A stretch of 9,053 nucleotides of DNA from a bacterium (lineage in GTDB: Bacteria > Patescibacteriota > Minisyncoccia > UBA6257 > UBA9933): assembly GCA_021817915.1 (NCBI GenBank), contig JAKAFV010000010.1, positions 1 to 9,053 on the forward strand, written 5' to 3'. Both the position numbers and the translations under genes were made by a program. Positions 1 to 6,529 of this stretch are shown one piece after another; positions within the stretch are counted from its first letter, which is position 1, and every line of letters begins with the position of its first letter. Below the pieces are notes generated by a model. The model was given only the letters and a program-made list of their open reading frames with translations, was not told the origin of the DNA and did not search any database.

Positions 1-109
1 AAATCAGGTCAATTATGAAAAGAGCGACCAAAAATGGCAAAAAAAACCAAAACAGCCTCATTTCGGGCAATTTGGCGTAAAGAGATATTTTTTGAAAAAA
101 ACGCTTCAA
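1..109 (-). CDS. N-terminal fragment of a membrane protein, cut by window edge
   Basis: An open minus-strand frame follows a TAA stop at 116-118 and runs off the left edge of the window. A TTG at 107-109 would give a start of about 36 codons within the window; an ATG at 59-61 is the alternative. The visible protein has a basic, amphipathic beginning (KRFFQKISLYAKLPEMR) followed by one hydrophobic helix (LFWFFLPFLVALFIIDLI), as expected for a membrane-anchored protein or an uncleaved signal anchor. It lies on the same strand and directly downstream of the propeller gene, separated by a hairpin repeat, so it may be the next gene of the cluster. The Asp at the end of the first helix recalls the start of lipoprotein signal peptidase II (LspA), but the motif is cut off and this is only a guess. 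Neither start has a convincing ribosome-binding site. Confidence 0.5.
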   Translation of the reverse strand, partial: MKRFFQKISLYAKLPEMRLFWFFLPFLVALFIIDLI

Positions 110-117
110 TTTCGCTT

Positions 118-197
118 AATCGATGCCAATATGCGAATGGATACTAATTATACAAATACATTAGTATTATTAGCATGAATTAGTATATTAGCATCGC
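118..197. repeat. Intergenic imperfect hairpin with TTAG[T/C]AT heptamers
   Basis: This is an almost symmetrical inverted repeat centred near 158/159. The outer bases cgatgc (121-126) pair with gcatcg (191-196), and roughly two thirds of the 38-base arms are complementary, with further G-T pairs. The right arm carries four heptamers, TTAGTAT at 161 and 180 and TTAGCAT at 170 and 188, spaced 8 to 10 bases apart. It fills the gap between the propeller gene stop (200) and the next gene start (about 109). There is no T-run after the stem on the minus strand, so it is not a standard intrinsic terminator. It could be an mRNA 3'-end stabiliser, a processing site or a small dispersed repeat. Confidence 0.7.
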
Positions 198-199
198 AT

Positions 200-1399
200 T
201 TATAACTCTAACACATACAACTTATTGTCGTATTTATTAACAAAAAATAATTTGCCGTCCGTAAATTTAAGATTAACCGCGTCTATCGCCGAAACGCTTC
301 CGTCAAAAATCAGCTCAAAAGAATTATTGACCATATCTATCTGATAAAACGAATCAACTGAATAAATCGCATTTTTCAGATAAGCGTCCGGCAGCGCCGA
401 TTTATCGGGAATATCCTCGGGAATAGCGCAATAAATCTTGGGGTCGGAAACAAAGCATTTTTCCGGCAAAGTAACAAATTCAAGATTAGCCTTAATTTCT
501 CCTTGGCCGTCTATCAAGTTCAAAATCCTATTTCTTCCTTCCATTGAGCTTGAAAATTGCAGGCCGATTTTGCCGTCAGAAGACCAATTAATAATTAATC
601 CGTTTTTTTCCGCGGTAAGCTGGTTTAATGTTTTTTTAACAGCATCAACCGCCCAAATTGAAGCTGAATAAAAAGCTGACGGCCTAGGAACAAGCGTAAT
701 CTTGTTTTGGGAAATCCAGTCTAAATCAAAACTTTCTTGATAAAGCGAAAGCAAAGTTGCCGGTTTTTGCTTTAAATCTACCAAGCTTTTTGTTATTAAA
801 TCGCTTTTATTTAAATCCCTGGCATTTGCCGAAAAATAAGCGACTTTTTTGCCGTCCGGAGAAAAATCGGCGGCGGTTATTTTATCGGGCAAGGATTCAA
901 AAATATTATTTCCCGAATTATAAACAACAAATTTTGGAATGCCCGCGCTGTTGTTTTTAATAATTACTCTCTTGCCGTCAAACGAAGATTTAAGCGATTG
1001 AAAATTTTCTATCGGGTTTAGAGTGAGCGCTTCGTCGGCGCCATCGGCTTTCACTTTATAAATTATTCCATCGCGGCCGATATAAAATACTCCGCTTCCC
1101 TGAATTTTTAGCGTTGAAGAAGCTGAAGGAGAAACAGCCGTTGATGAAGAATTTGAATTAAAAACCCAATATCCATAAACTGCCGTATCGCTAATAACGC
1201 TTAATTTTGAAGCAACGGCTCCGCTAGAAGAAGAATTCGCAGAATTATTTATTGAAATTGATTTGCCATCAACAGAATTTTGTGGAGAGATTGGCGGCGT
1301 TAAAATCGTCCGCGTTTTTTGCCAAGCGAAATAAGCGCCAGCCCCCAAAGCGATAACGCATAAAATTATCACTGTAATAATTATTATTTTCTTGCTCAT
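200..1399 (-). CDS. Membrane-anchored beta-propeller-like surface protein, T4SS-linked
   Basis: The protein has 399 residues from ATG 1397-1399. It begins with a lysine pair and one hydrophobic anchor (about residues 5-26), then a Ser/Asn-rich low-complexity stalk (about 45-95), then a beta-rich region with spaced blade-like motifs: GVFYIGRDGIIYKV (about 103-116), FSPDGKKVAYFS (179-190), WSSDGKIGLQF (272-282) and a last DGKLFFV near the C-terminus. The SPDGKKVAY type of motif is characteristic of TolB/PD40 and WD40-like propellers. Cys315 and Cys324 could form a disulfide, which fits an exported domain. I recall similar unnamed proteins beside T4SS genes in Patescibacteria; that is memory, not a search result. 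A TTG at 1412-1414 would extend the N-terminus by five residues, but it lies inside the terminal repeat of the 1401-1544 element, so the ATG is preferred. Probable role: surface or periplasm-facing accessory of the secretion apparatus. The exact function is unknown. Confidence 0.85.
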   Translation of the reverse strand: MSKKIIIITVIILCVIALGAGAYFAWQKTRTILTPPISPQNSVDGKSISINNSANSSSSGAVASKLSVISDTAVYGYWVFNSNSSSTAVSPSASSTLKIQGSGVFYIGRDGIIYKVKADGADEALTLNPIENFQSLKSSFDGKRVIIKNNSAGIPKFVVYNSGNNIFESLPDKITAADFSPDGKKVAYFSANARDLNKSDLITKSLVDLKQKPATLLSLYQESFDLDWISQNKITLVPRPSAFYSASIWAVDAVKKTLNQLTAEKNGLIINWSSDGKIGLQFSSSMEGRNRILNLIDGQGEIKANLEFVTLPEKCFVSDPKIYCAIPEDIPDKSALPDAYLKNAIYSVDSFYQIDMVNNSFELIFDGSVSAIDAVNLKFTDGKLFFVNKYDNKLYVLEL

Positions 1400-1400
1400 A

Positions 1401-1544
1401 CCCAGTGAACTCAACTCGATTGTGATTTATTAGTGTTTAATCAACCACTACCGAATAAATTTAATTTATTTATTAATTATTTTCATATTCCCAGTAACTT
1501 AATCCGATAAATCATGATTAAACCTATCGAGTTGAGTTACTGGG
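1401..1544. mobile_element. MITE-like 144-bp element with terminal inverted repeats and CATA duplication
   Basis: The left end CCCAGTGAACTCAACTCGAT (1401-1420) is the reverse complement of the right end ATCGAGTTGAGTTACTGGG (1526-1544) apart from one extra G in the left copy. A further internal pair, gtttaatca (1435-1443) and tgattaaac (1515-1523), extends the pairing. The element is flanked on both sides by CATA (1397-1400 and 1545-1548), as expected for a 4-bp target-site duplication, although four bases can match by chance. It has no coding capacity and an AT-rich centre (about 1455-1488). Removing the element and one CATA restores a junction in which the stop of the pilin-peptidase gene and the ATG of the propeller gene are only four bases apart, as elsewhere in this operon. 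The minus-strand start codon of the propeller gene lies within the duplicated target. No transposase that could mobilise it is seen in the window. Confidence 0.6.
1490..1544. repeat. Nested palindrome inside the 1401-1544 element
   Basis: A third copy of the element's end sequence, CCCAGTAACTTAATCCGATA (1490-1509), lies inside the element in the same orientation as the left terminus. It pairs with the right terminus (1526-1544) to give a hairpin with a stem of about 19 bp, the outer 10 bp perfect, and a loop of about 17 bases. The right terminus can therefore pair with either the left terminus or the internal copy. This could reflect duplication of an end, or alternative RNA folds upstream of the propeller gene. 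Confidence 0.6.
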
Positions 1545-1551
1545 CATAAGT

Positions 1552-2469
1552 TTATTTTTTTACCAAAATATCCCAATGGTCGGTCTCCAAAGCATAAACT
1601 GCGCCGGAAGGCGAAATATATTGAGCCGCCCCATCGCTTGTCCTGTTTGATATTTTTTGAAAATTTTGCGTGATATAATTATTAAGATTGGCATTTAACC
1701 GCAAATCAACTTTATAGCCATTACAATGGCTATATGTCCCCGCGGCATGGACGGTTCCGCACCCTTCAGTGCCGGCAGTCACAAAAACGCTGTCAGAGCC
1801 TATTCCCGCTGCCAAAATTCCAACTTCATTCAAAGTTGGCTGTAAAATCCCATTAAGATTAACGCATCCGCTTGATTGGCCGGCCGAACAAACACTTTTT
1901 GTGCCTATGCCAACTGATGACAATTGCTTTCTCGCTTGTTCTTCGCTTAGGCTTTCTCCCCCAAAAGAACGTATGGCGCCTCCGCCGCCAGACGAACCGC
2001 CCGCGTAAATCTCATTATAAGAAGCCGATGCTATCCCCGAAGAATTTGAATATTTAGAAATATCTATATTGCCCGCGCTTGCCTTTGGCAAAATCGGGTT
2101 TTTTAAATTTATCAAGTCAGGATTAATTGTGTTAAGAATTAAATAGGCCGCTAAAAGCAAAACTATCCCCCAAATCGCCGCCCAAATCCATTCCATCGCG
2201 TCTTGCTTGCTGGAAATCGCGCCCGAAACAGTCCATAAAACGGCGCCATAAACTAAAACTCCCAAAGCTGCTCCGCCTACCACTCCCAAGGCAATTTTAT
2301 AAAACCGCCCGACAAAATCCGCCGGGTTCGTCGCTCCTGCCCAAGGATATTTATATTGCACGTCTATTTTTAAAGGTTCATAATCCTGTTGAGCGTAAGA
2401 CAAAACCGGTGTTAAAAAAACAATAAAAGCCACAAATATTAAAATAAAAGCATAGATTATTTTTTTCAT
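1552..2469 (-). CDS. VirB2-like T4SS pilin fused to M15-type zinc peptidase domain
   Basis: The protein has 305 residues. A signal peptide ends near SYA/QQ (26/27). Two hydrophobic helices follow (about 57-80 and 93-113), ending in LILNTINPDLINL, the pattern of the Patescibacteria T4SS pilin family (VirB2-like). A Gly/Ser-rich linker (about 155-166) leads to a C-terminal domain with the M15 peptidase signature: YSHCNGYKVD matches SxHxxGxAxD with His248 and Asp255 as zinc ligands, and ETDHWD supplies catalytic Glu295 and ligand His298. All key residues are therefore present. Members of M15 cleave peptide bonds in peptidoglycan stems. Cys194, 202, 237 and 249 may form disulfides. After signal removal the two-helix topology would place the peptidase outside the membrane, where it could open the cell wall for the pilus, a job done by VirB1 in classical systems. 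The start overlaps the upstream stop (ATGA), implying coupled translation. Substrate specificity is inferred. Confidence 0.85.
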   Translation of the reverse strand: MKKIIYAFILIFVAFIVFLTPVLSYAQQDYEPLKIDVQYKYPWAGATNPADFVGRFYKIALGVVGGAALGVLVYGAVLWTVSGAISSKQDAMEWIWAAIWGIVLLLAAYLILNTINPDLINLKNPILPKASAGNIDISKYSNSSGIASASYNEIYAGGSSGGGGAIRSFGGESLSEEQARKQLSSVGIGTKSVCSAGQSSGCVNLNGILQPTLNEVGILAAGIGSDSVFVTAGTEGCGTVHAAGTYSHCNGYKVDLRLNANLNNYITQNFQKISNRTSDGAAQYISPSGAVYALETDHWDILVKK

Positions 2470-3176
2470 TTTACGGTTAAATTAATTGTTTGGCTGGCCG
2501 TTTCTAATGTTTTTAGAATATTGCTCATTGCGACTGACAAACTAATTTTAGAACCCGTTGGCATTTGCGGGTCAATATTCAAATCAAGAGCAAAAAGATC
2601 GCCTTTGCCTGATTCAGGTTTTTGCTCGGAAACCGACCACTGAACAGAAAAATTATCATTGTTATTTGTATTAAAGAAAAACGGCAAAACGCTAAACAAG
2701 GATTTTCCGGTTTTTATTTCGCCATTTTTATACGGAGCGTTTATCACCGCTTCGGGCCTGACAATCGGGATATCTATTATTTTATCTATAAACCCAGCGC
2801 CCGGAAAATCAACTATGGCGATTCTAACTTGTATTGTTTGGCCGGGATAATTCGGAGCTATAAAATTTATTTTTTTTATTCCCAAACCGCTATCCTCGTT
2901 CTTAACTAATTTATCATTTATATACCATCGAACTTTCGCGTTTGAAAGGTCTGCCGGTTTGCCATTGTCTATTAATTCAAAACTAACGTCTATTTGGGCG
3001 CCAGCTATCGGCAAAATCTTGCCAGCGTACCAATTTGGAACATAATTTTGCGCTTTCCAAGAAATCAAAAATTGGGGAGAAACCTGAGCGTAAGCGAAAT
3101 TAAGACATAAGACATAAGAAATAAGAAATAATACTATTAGAGCGGAAATTTTAAATTTTAATCCCATTTTTTTCAT
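2466..3176 (-). CDS. Secreted beta-rich (Ig-like) protein of the T4SS cluster
   Basis: The protein has 236 residues with a signal peptide (basic start, hydrophobic core about 10-28, cleavage near AYA/QV at 30/31). The mature part alternates hydrophobic and polar residues as in beta-sandwich domains, with segments such as QIDVSFELI (61-69), KVRWYIND (81-88), IQVRIAIVDF (115-124), FSVQWSVSE (176-184) and KISLSVAM (210-217), suggesting two Ig-like domains. There is no second membrane helix and no catalytic motif that I recognise. It is preceded by a 131-codon membrane-protein gene (11 bases between stop and start) and overlaps the pilin-peptidase gene by 4 bases, so it is probably co-translated with the machine. 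A second ATG three codons downstream is possible. Similar exported proteins sit at this position in other Patescibacteria T4SS-like loci as far as I recall. The function, perhaps scaffolding or adhesion outside the membrane, is inference. Confidence 0.8.
   Translation of the reverse strand: MKKMGLKFKISALIVLFLISYVLCLNFAYAQVSPQFLISWKAQNYVPNWYAGKILPIAGAQIDVSFELIDNGKPADLSNAKVRWYINDKLVKNEDSGLGIKKINFIAPNYPGQTIQVRIAIVDFPGAGFIDKIIDIPIVRPEAVINAPYKNGEIKTGKSLFSVLPFFFNTNNNDNFSVQWSVSEQKPESGKGDLFALDLNIDPQMPTGSKISLSVAMSNILKTLETASQTINLTVK
3101..3128. repeat. Four tandem 7-bp units inside the signal-peptide codons
   Basis: On the plus strand this reads TAAGACA twice and then TAAGAAA twice, followed by TAATA. 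It encodes the hydrophobic core of the signal peptide of the 2466-3176 gene on the minus strand (residues FLISYVLCL and neighbours). The unit length is not a multiple of three, so gain or loss of one unit would shift the reading frame. Confidence 0.75.
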
Positions 3177-3187
3177 ATAGTTTTTAT

Positions 3188-3583
3188 TTATTCCGCAGCA
3201 GCCGCGGCAGACGCAACTTTTGCCATCAAATTACCGGTTCCAACAGGAATCATCTGCGCGACATTAGGATGGTTAATCATATATATTGCGATCATCGTGC
3301 TTACTGTTTTAAATGGCAACAAATTCAAAAACCAAATCATGTCTAATAGGTTTCCGACAATAACAGAAACTTGCTGCCTAAAACCAAATCCTCCTCTCAT
3401 TATAAGCCAAAATTCAATAATCGCAAAAAATGCGCCGTCTACAAAAGGAAGAATTATAAGCACGCCCATTCCTATTCCCGTCAAAGCAATAAAACTAAAA
3501 AGAATATCTATCCCATCGACAAATAGGCTTAATAATACCATTAATAACGCTTCCACCAGTGAAATTTTCTTTTGATTATCCAT
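3188..3583 (-). CDS. Small polytopic membrane protein downstream of virB4
   Basis: The protein has 131 residues and is mostly hydrophobic. Likely membrane segments are about 9-34, 36-62 and 73-102, with a short charged N-terminus (MDNQKK), an Arg-containing turn (MRGGFGFRQQ, 62-71) and an Ala-rich tail ending AAAAAE. The ATG overlaps the end of the VirB4 motor gene by 8 bases (ATGGATAA), so the two are probably translationally coupled. By size and position it could be an inner-membrane component equivalent to one of the small VirB proteins, but I see no diagnostic motif and do not assign one. The tight coupling to the ATPase gene is the best evidence that it belongs to the same complex. Confidence 0.8.
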   Translation of the reverse strand: MDNQKKISLVEALLMVLLSLFVDGIDILFSFIALTGIGMGVLIILPFVDGAFFAIIEFWLIMRGGFGFRQQVSVIVGNLLDMIWFLNLLPFKTVSTMIAIYMINHPNVAQMIPVGTGNLMAKVASAAAAAE

Positions 3584-5327
3584 TTTCTTCTTTTTTTTGG
3601 GCTAATAATTCTTCCGGGTTTGTGGTAATAACTTTGTTTTCAAAATAAGAAGCGATAATTTGAATGGCAACATGCTTCAAACCGGCGAAAAATACTCCTT
3701 CGCCAATATTTGCCTGAAGCAATAGCTGTCTTTCCGTATCCGATAAATTAAAAGTCTTTGAGATTACGTCTATGCCGACCGGCGCCTGCTTAAGCAAAAG
3801 TTGAAGCGCCGAATTGGAAATAATCGGCCGGCCGTAAGGCGACTCCAAAAAGTCTTCTACGTTCTGGGTAATAGTCGTAAGCCCAAGATAATATTTTCGG
3901 CAGCGCTTTGCCAAAAAAGAGAGAAAATTCGCGCTATCCTGGTATTTCATTAGCCACCAAGCTTCGTCTATAAGCATTATCCTTTTTTTAACGTCGGCGC
4001 GGATAAGATTCCAAATAAAATTCAAAACTATGTACATCGCGATCGGCCGAAGCTGTTCTTCCAAGTCGCGGACGGAAAAAACTATCAAACGGTTTTTAAT
4101 ATCAACATTTGTCGCTTTATTCGTGAAACCCGCGTAACTCCCCTTTGTGAATCTTTCCAACCGTTTTGCCAAAATTTTTCCTCCTTCGGTGCTTTCAAGC
4201 ACTGTTTGAAAATCTTCCAAAAGAGGCGCCTCAAGTTCCATAAAATTCGGCTGGTCCGGGGTGATATTGCGCGATTCATAAGTCGCGATCACGGCGCTGT
4301 CTAAAAGCGCTTCTTCTTCGGGAGTAATTTCGCCAAGCATTAATTTTATAAGGCCGGTCAAATTAAGAATATGGGATTTAAAAATATCCGCCGGGTCTTC
4401 ACCCTTGGGAACAATCGGAATATCAAAAGGATTAATTTGATTTTCCGAAGTCAAAGAAATTTTGAAAAAGCTGCCACCGACTGATTCTGCCAATTTTTGA
4501 TATTCGTTTTCAGGGTCGATTATCAAGACATCTATTCCCATCATTAAATACCTTAAAACTTCCAATTTGCAAGCATACGACTTTCCGGAACCGGATTTGG
4601 CAAAAACCACCATATTGGCGTTTTCCAAAGAAAATCTATCAAAAATAATTAAAGTATTATTATGGGTATTTATGCCATAAAGAATCCCTTCGTCGGAAGT
4701 TAAATCTACCGAAACAAATGGAAATATTGAAGCAGCTGGCCCTGAATTCATCGGCGAATTAATAAGAAGTTTGTCTGTATTTAGTGGCAGAGTCGAGCCA
4801 AATCCTTCTAATTGCTGGAACATCGCCGGTTTAATATACACAAGCTGCGATTCAAACATGGAATTTATTTTTTCTTCAAGCTTTTCAAGCGCGCCTAAAT
4901 TATCGGCGTAAAAAGTTATATAAATTCCTGTATTAAATAATTTTTCTTGCGCCTGCTGAAGCTGGTCTCTCAAACCTTCGACATCTTGAAAGGCGGTTTC
5001 CAAAATCGGGTCTCTCACCAAGCCTTTTTCCTGGCGTTCAAATAATTGCGCTTCTATTTGAGCCGTTTTTTTTCGCAAATTTTTTAAGGCTAAAGAAGTA
5101 TCAACCGGATGCACGAAAATTGAAATATCCATAAGCTCTGGCATATTAATGATTGAATTAAACCAGCCACTTGAAAGATATCGCGGGTAATTAAAAATAA
5201 AAACCGTTTTGGCGAATTTATCGCCTAATTTTAAATAGCCAGGCTCAATTTCCATGCCCGCCGGCGCGATTATATTCTGTACTTCCTTTTCGTTTTCCTT
5301 ATTAAATTGCCTATTTCCTATTTCCAT
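3576..5327 (-). CDS. virB4: VirB4/TraC-family T4SS ATPase, motor portion
   Basis: The protein has 583 residues and forms the C-terminal, catalytic part of a VirB4-type ATPase. Residues 1-200 resemble the middle of VirB4 proteins: a beta-rich stretch (TVFIFNYPRYLSSGW, 41-55), then a charged helical region (about 78-132). The motor domain starts near 205. The Walker A motif is AKSGSGKS (243-250, Lys249), the partner segment VLIIDPENEY lies at 267-276, and Walker B is IMLIDEAWW (450-458, Asp454-Glu455). The conserved TTITQNVEDF (484-493) and the C-terminal LLLKQAPV region follow as expected for the family. VirB4 proteins power pilus assembly and substrate transfer at the cytoplasmic face of the inner membrane. 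Only 7 bases separate it from the stop of the gene for the N-terminal portion. Its own stop lies inside the next gene. Confidence 0.93.
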   Translation of the reverse strand: MEIGNRQFNKENEKEVQNIIAPAGMEIEPGYLKLGDKFAKTVFIFNYPRYLSSGWFNSIINMPELMDISIFVHPVDTSLALKNLRKKTAQIEAQLFERQEKGLVRDPILETAFQDVEGLRDQLQQAQEKLFNTGIYITFYADNLGALEKLEEKINSMFESQLVYIKPAMFQQLEGFGSTLPLNTDKLLINSPMNSGPAASIFPFVSVDLTSDEGILYGINTHNNTLIIFDRFSLENANMVVFAKSGSGKSYACKLEVLRYLMMGIDVLIIDPENEYQKLAESVGGSFFKISLTSENQINPFDIPIVPKGEDPADIFKSHILNLTGLIKLMLGEITPEEEALLDSAVIATYESRNITPDQPNFMELEAPLLEDFQTVLESTEGGKILAKRLERFTKGSYAGFTNKATNVDIKNRLIVFSVRDLEEQLRPIAMYIVLNFIWNLIRADVKKRIMLIDEAWWLMKYQDSANFLSFLAKRCRKYYLGLTTITQNVEDFLESPYGRPIISNSALQLLLKQAPVGIDVISKTFNLSDTERQLLLQANIGEGVFFAGLKHVAIQIIASYFENKVITTNPEELLAQKKEENG

Positions 5328-5334
5328 AATAAAA

Positions 5335-5961
5335 TTATCTTTTTTCTATTGTTGAGGGATTATAAAGATTATACAGCAATTCCGTCAGCTCTTCTTCTTT
5401 CAAGGCCACAACCCTTAATCCTATTTGTGACAAACCGCTAATAACCTGGTCAGCCCTTTGGTTTAATTGCGTCAATTTTTGTTCAAAGCTTTCTTCAACT
5501 CTCTGATCTTTGCCTTTTTTCCCTCCAAAACCAAAAACGTCCAAAATTTTTTTACCGCCTCCGGGAATAATCATCGGGTCGTAAGGAACCACCGCGAAAA
5601 AATTTTTCTCCATTACCGCGTTTGTTTCAATAAAAGAACGGATAAATTCCATATATTCCGATATTTGGTTTTTTAAAAGCTCATTTTCTTCCGTTGATTG
5701 ACGCTGATCTAGCCTGTCAAGATAACTTTCTATGTTCATTTTCCGCGAATGAATTATTATTTGCACTGAAAAATCCAGCGTGTTTAAAAAATTTTGATAA
5801 GCATAAATAATAGTATTTTGCTCTTCTTCCGATTTAAGTTCAAAATTTATTCCAGAAACCATAAGAACGCGCCGGAGCGACCCGTTTTTCATAATTATCG
5901 TGTCATCGCGAATGTCTTTAACTTCCACGAATTGTTGAGTTGGCTGGGCTTCTTTTGCCAT
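5335..5961 (-). CDS. VirB4/TraC N-terminal domain protein, separately encoded
   Basis: The protein has 208 residues. It starts with FVEVKDIRDDTIIMKNGSLR and continues SGINFELKSEEEQ, the pattern of the TraC/VirB4 N-terminal region (a beta-hairpin, then the 'E-E-Q' helix), followed by a strand (FSVQIIIHSR, 64-73), a charged helix (about 75-113), FFAVVPYDP (121-129) and the end motif LTELLYNLYNPS (192-203). There is no P-loop. In a standard VirB4 the chain continues from this end motif into the part encoded by the next gene, so the two products probably assemble as one functional ATPase. A Gly/Lys-rich insert (134-152) is a likely flexible loop. The gap to the PrgI gene (5962-6002) is AT-rich, with AAAGG more than 20 bases before the ATG, too far for a normal ribosome-binding site. 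A separate N-terminal ORF is, from memory, common in Patescibacteria. Confidence 0.85.
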   Translation of the reverse strand: MAKEAQPTQQFVEVKDIRDDTIIMKNGSLRRVLMVSGINFELKSEEEQNTIIYAYQNFLNTLDFSVQIIIHSRKMNIESYLDRLDQRQSTEENELLKNQISEYMEFIRSFIETNAVMEKNFFAVVPYDPMIIPGGGKKILDVFGFGGKKGKDQRVEESFEQKLTQLNQRADQVISGLSQIGLRVVALKEEELTELLYNLYNPSTIEKR

Positions 5962-6002
5962 ATAATTAATTATATAATTTTTAACCTTTAATTACTAATT
6001 AT

Positions 6003-6509
6003 TTATCTATAATCTACTCTTCTCGCCGCTTCTTTTTCGCCGCTTGTTTTTCTAAAAATTTGAAATTTCTCTTGCAAGCTTCCCCCTAAATTGGGTTGTC
6101 TTAACCCTTTTTCCCTTTTTGGAATTGGATTTTTCGTTGTCATTAAATCTTGCCAAAGTTTTTTAACGGACGGCGTTCCGGCAAGAAAATCTTTAAGCGT
6201 TTCCCTTTTCACCGCGAATGTTTCTGTTTCCACTGTTCTCTGCCAAAGATAAAATCTTGGCTTCCAAAAAAAACCAAAAGCGGAAAAAATAATCTTGGGC
6301 AGGGGCTGGCCGTTATATTTTACAAACGCCAAAACGACAGCTATTGAAGCAAGGATTGCCGTTAAAATAATCCAAAGCCAAAACGCTAAAACAAAATAGA
6401 AAAAAAAGCTAATGCCCGCGGCAACGGCCAAATAAAGGAATTGTTTTAATGTTAAAGGCCCGACGATTTTGTTTTCAATTTCAATAAATTGAGGAATTTG
6501 AAACCGCAT
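6003..6509 (-). CDS. PrgI-family inner-membrane protein
   Basis: The protein has 168 residues. The start MRFQIPQFIEIENKIVGPLT followed directly by two closely spaced membrane helices (about 24-42 and 44-63) and the motif KPRFYLWQR (83-91) is the PrgI-family pattern, which in Gram-positive and Patescibacteria T4SS takes the place of VirB3 next to VirB4. The last 75 residues are cytoplasmic and basic (KNPIPKREKGLRQPN, EAARRVDYR), without a recognisable domain. The gene precedes the VirB4 N-terminal gene by 41 bases, the typical order. The start at 6507-6509 is supported by AGGAT seven bases upstream, one of the few clear ribosome-binding sites in the window. Confidence 0.88.
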   Translation of the reverse strand: MRFQIPQFIEIENKIVGPLTLKQFLYLAVAAGISFFFYFVLAFWLWIILTAILASIAVVLAFVKYNGQPLPKIIFSAFGFFWKPRFYLWQRTVETETFAVKRETLKDFLAGTPSVKKLWQDLMTTKNPIPKREKGLRQPNLGGSLQEKFQIFRKTSGEKEAARRVDYR

Positions 6510-6516
6510 AAACGCT

Positions 6517-6521
6517 ATCCT
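6517..6521 (-). promoter_or_regulatory. Ribosome-binding site of the PrgI gene
   Basis: AGGAT on the minus strand lies seven bases before the ATG at 6507-6509 and fixes that start. It sits just outside the hairpin at 6530-6612, so the hairpin could influence translation only through its base or through mRNA processing. Confidence 0.6.
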
Positions 6522-6529
6522 AAACTACG

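Noticed and set aside
15..80. Short plus-strand ORF starting MKRATKNGKK
   Set aside because: It has 21 codons, no ribosome-binding site, and is antisense to a more convincing membrane-protein frame.
161..194. CRISPR-like array of heptamers
   Set aside because: Units are 7 bases with 1- to 3-base spacers, far below CRISPR repeat and spacer sizes, and the arrangement is a hairpin arm.
1400..1414. TTG at 1412-1414 as the start of the propeller gene
   Set aside because: It would add only five residues encoded by the terminal repeat of the element; the ATG at 1397-1399 starts a typical KK-plus-anchor sequence and matches the reconstructed pre-insertion junction.
1421..1490. Promoter for the propeller gene within the AT-rich part of the element
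   Set aside because: TTGATT and several TA-rich hexamers occur on the minus strand, but no pair has acceptable -35/-10 sequence and spacing; AT-richness alone produces such matches.
2466..2469. UGA recoding
   Set aside because: TGA at 2466-2468 ends the secreted protein exactly at the overlap with the next ATG, and tryptophans in all proteins are TGG; the standard bacterial code fits.
4085..4279. Extra minus-strand frame inside the VirB4 motor gene
   Set aside because: It lies wholly inside a well-supported gene in another frame, and its Arg/Trp-rich product has no protein-like pattern.
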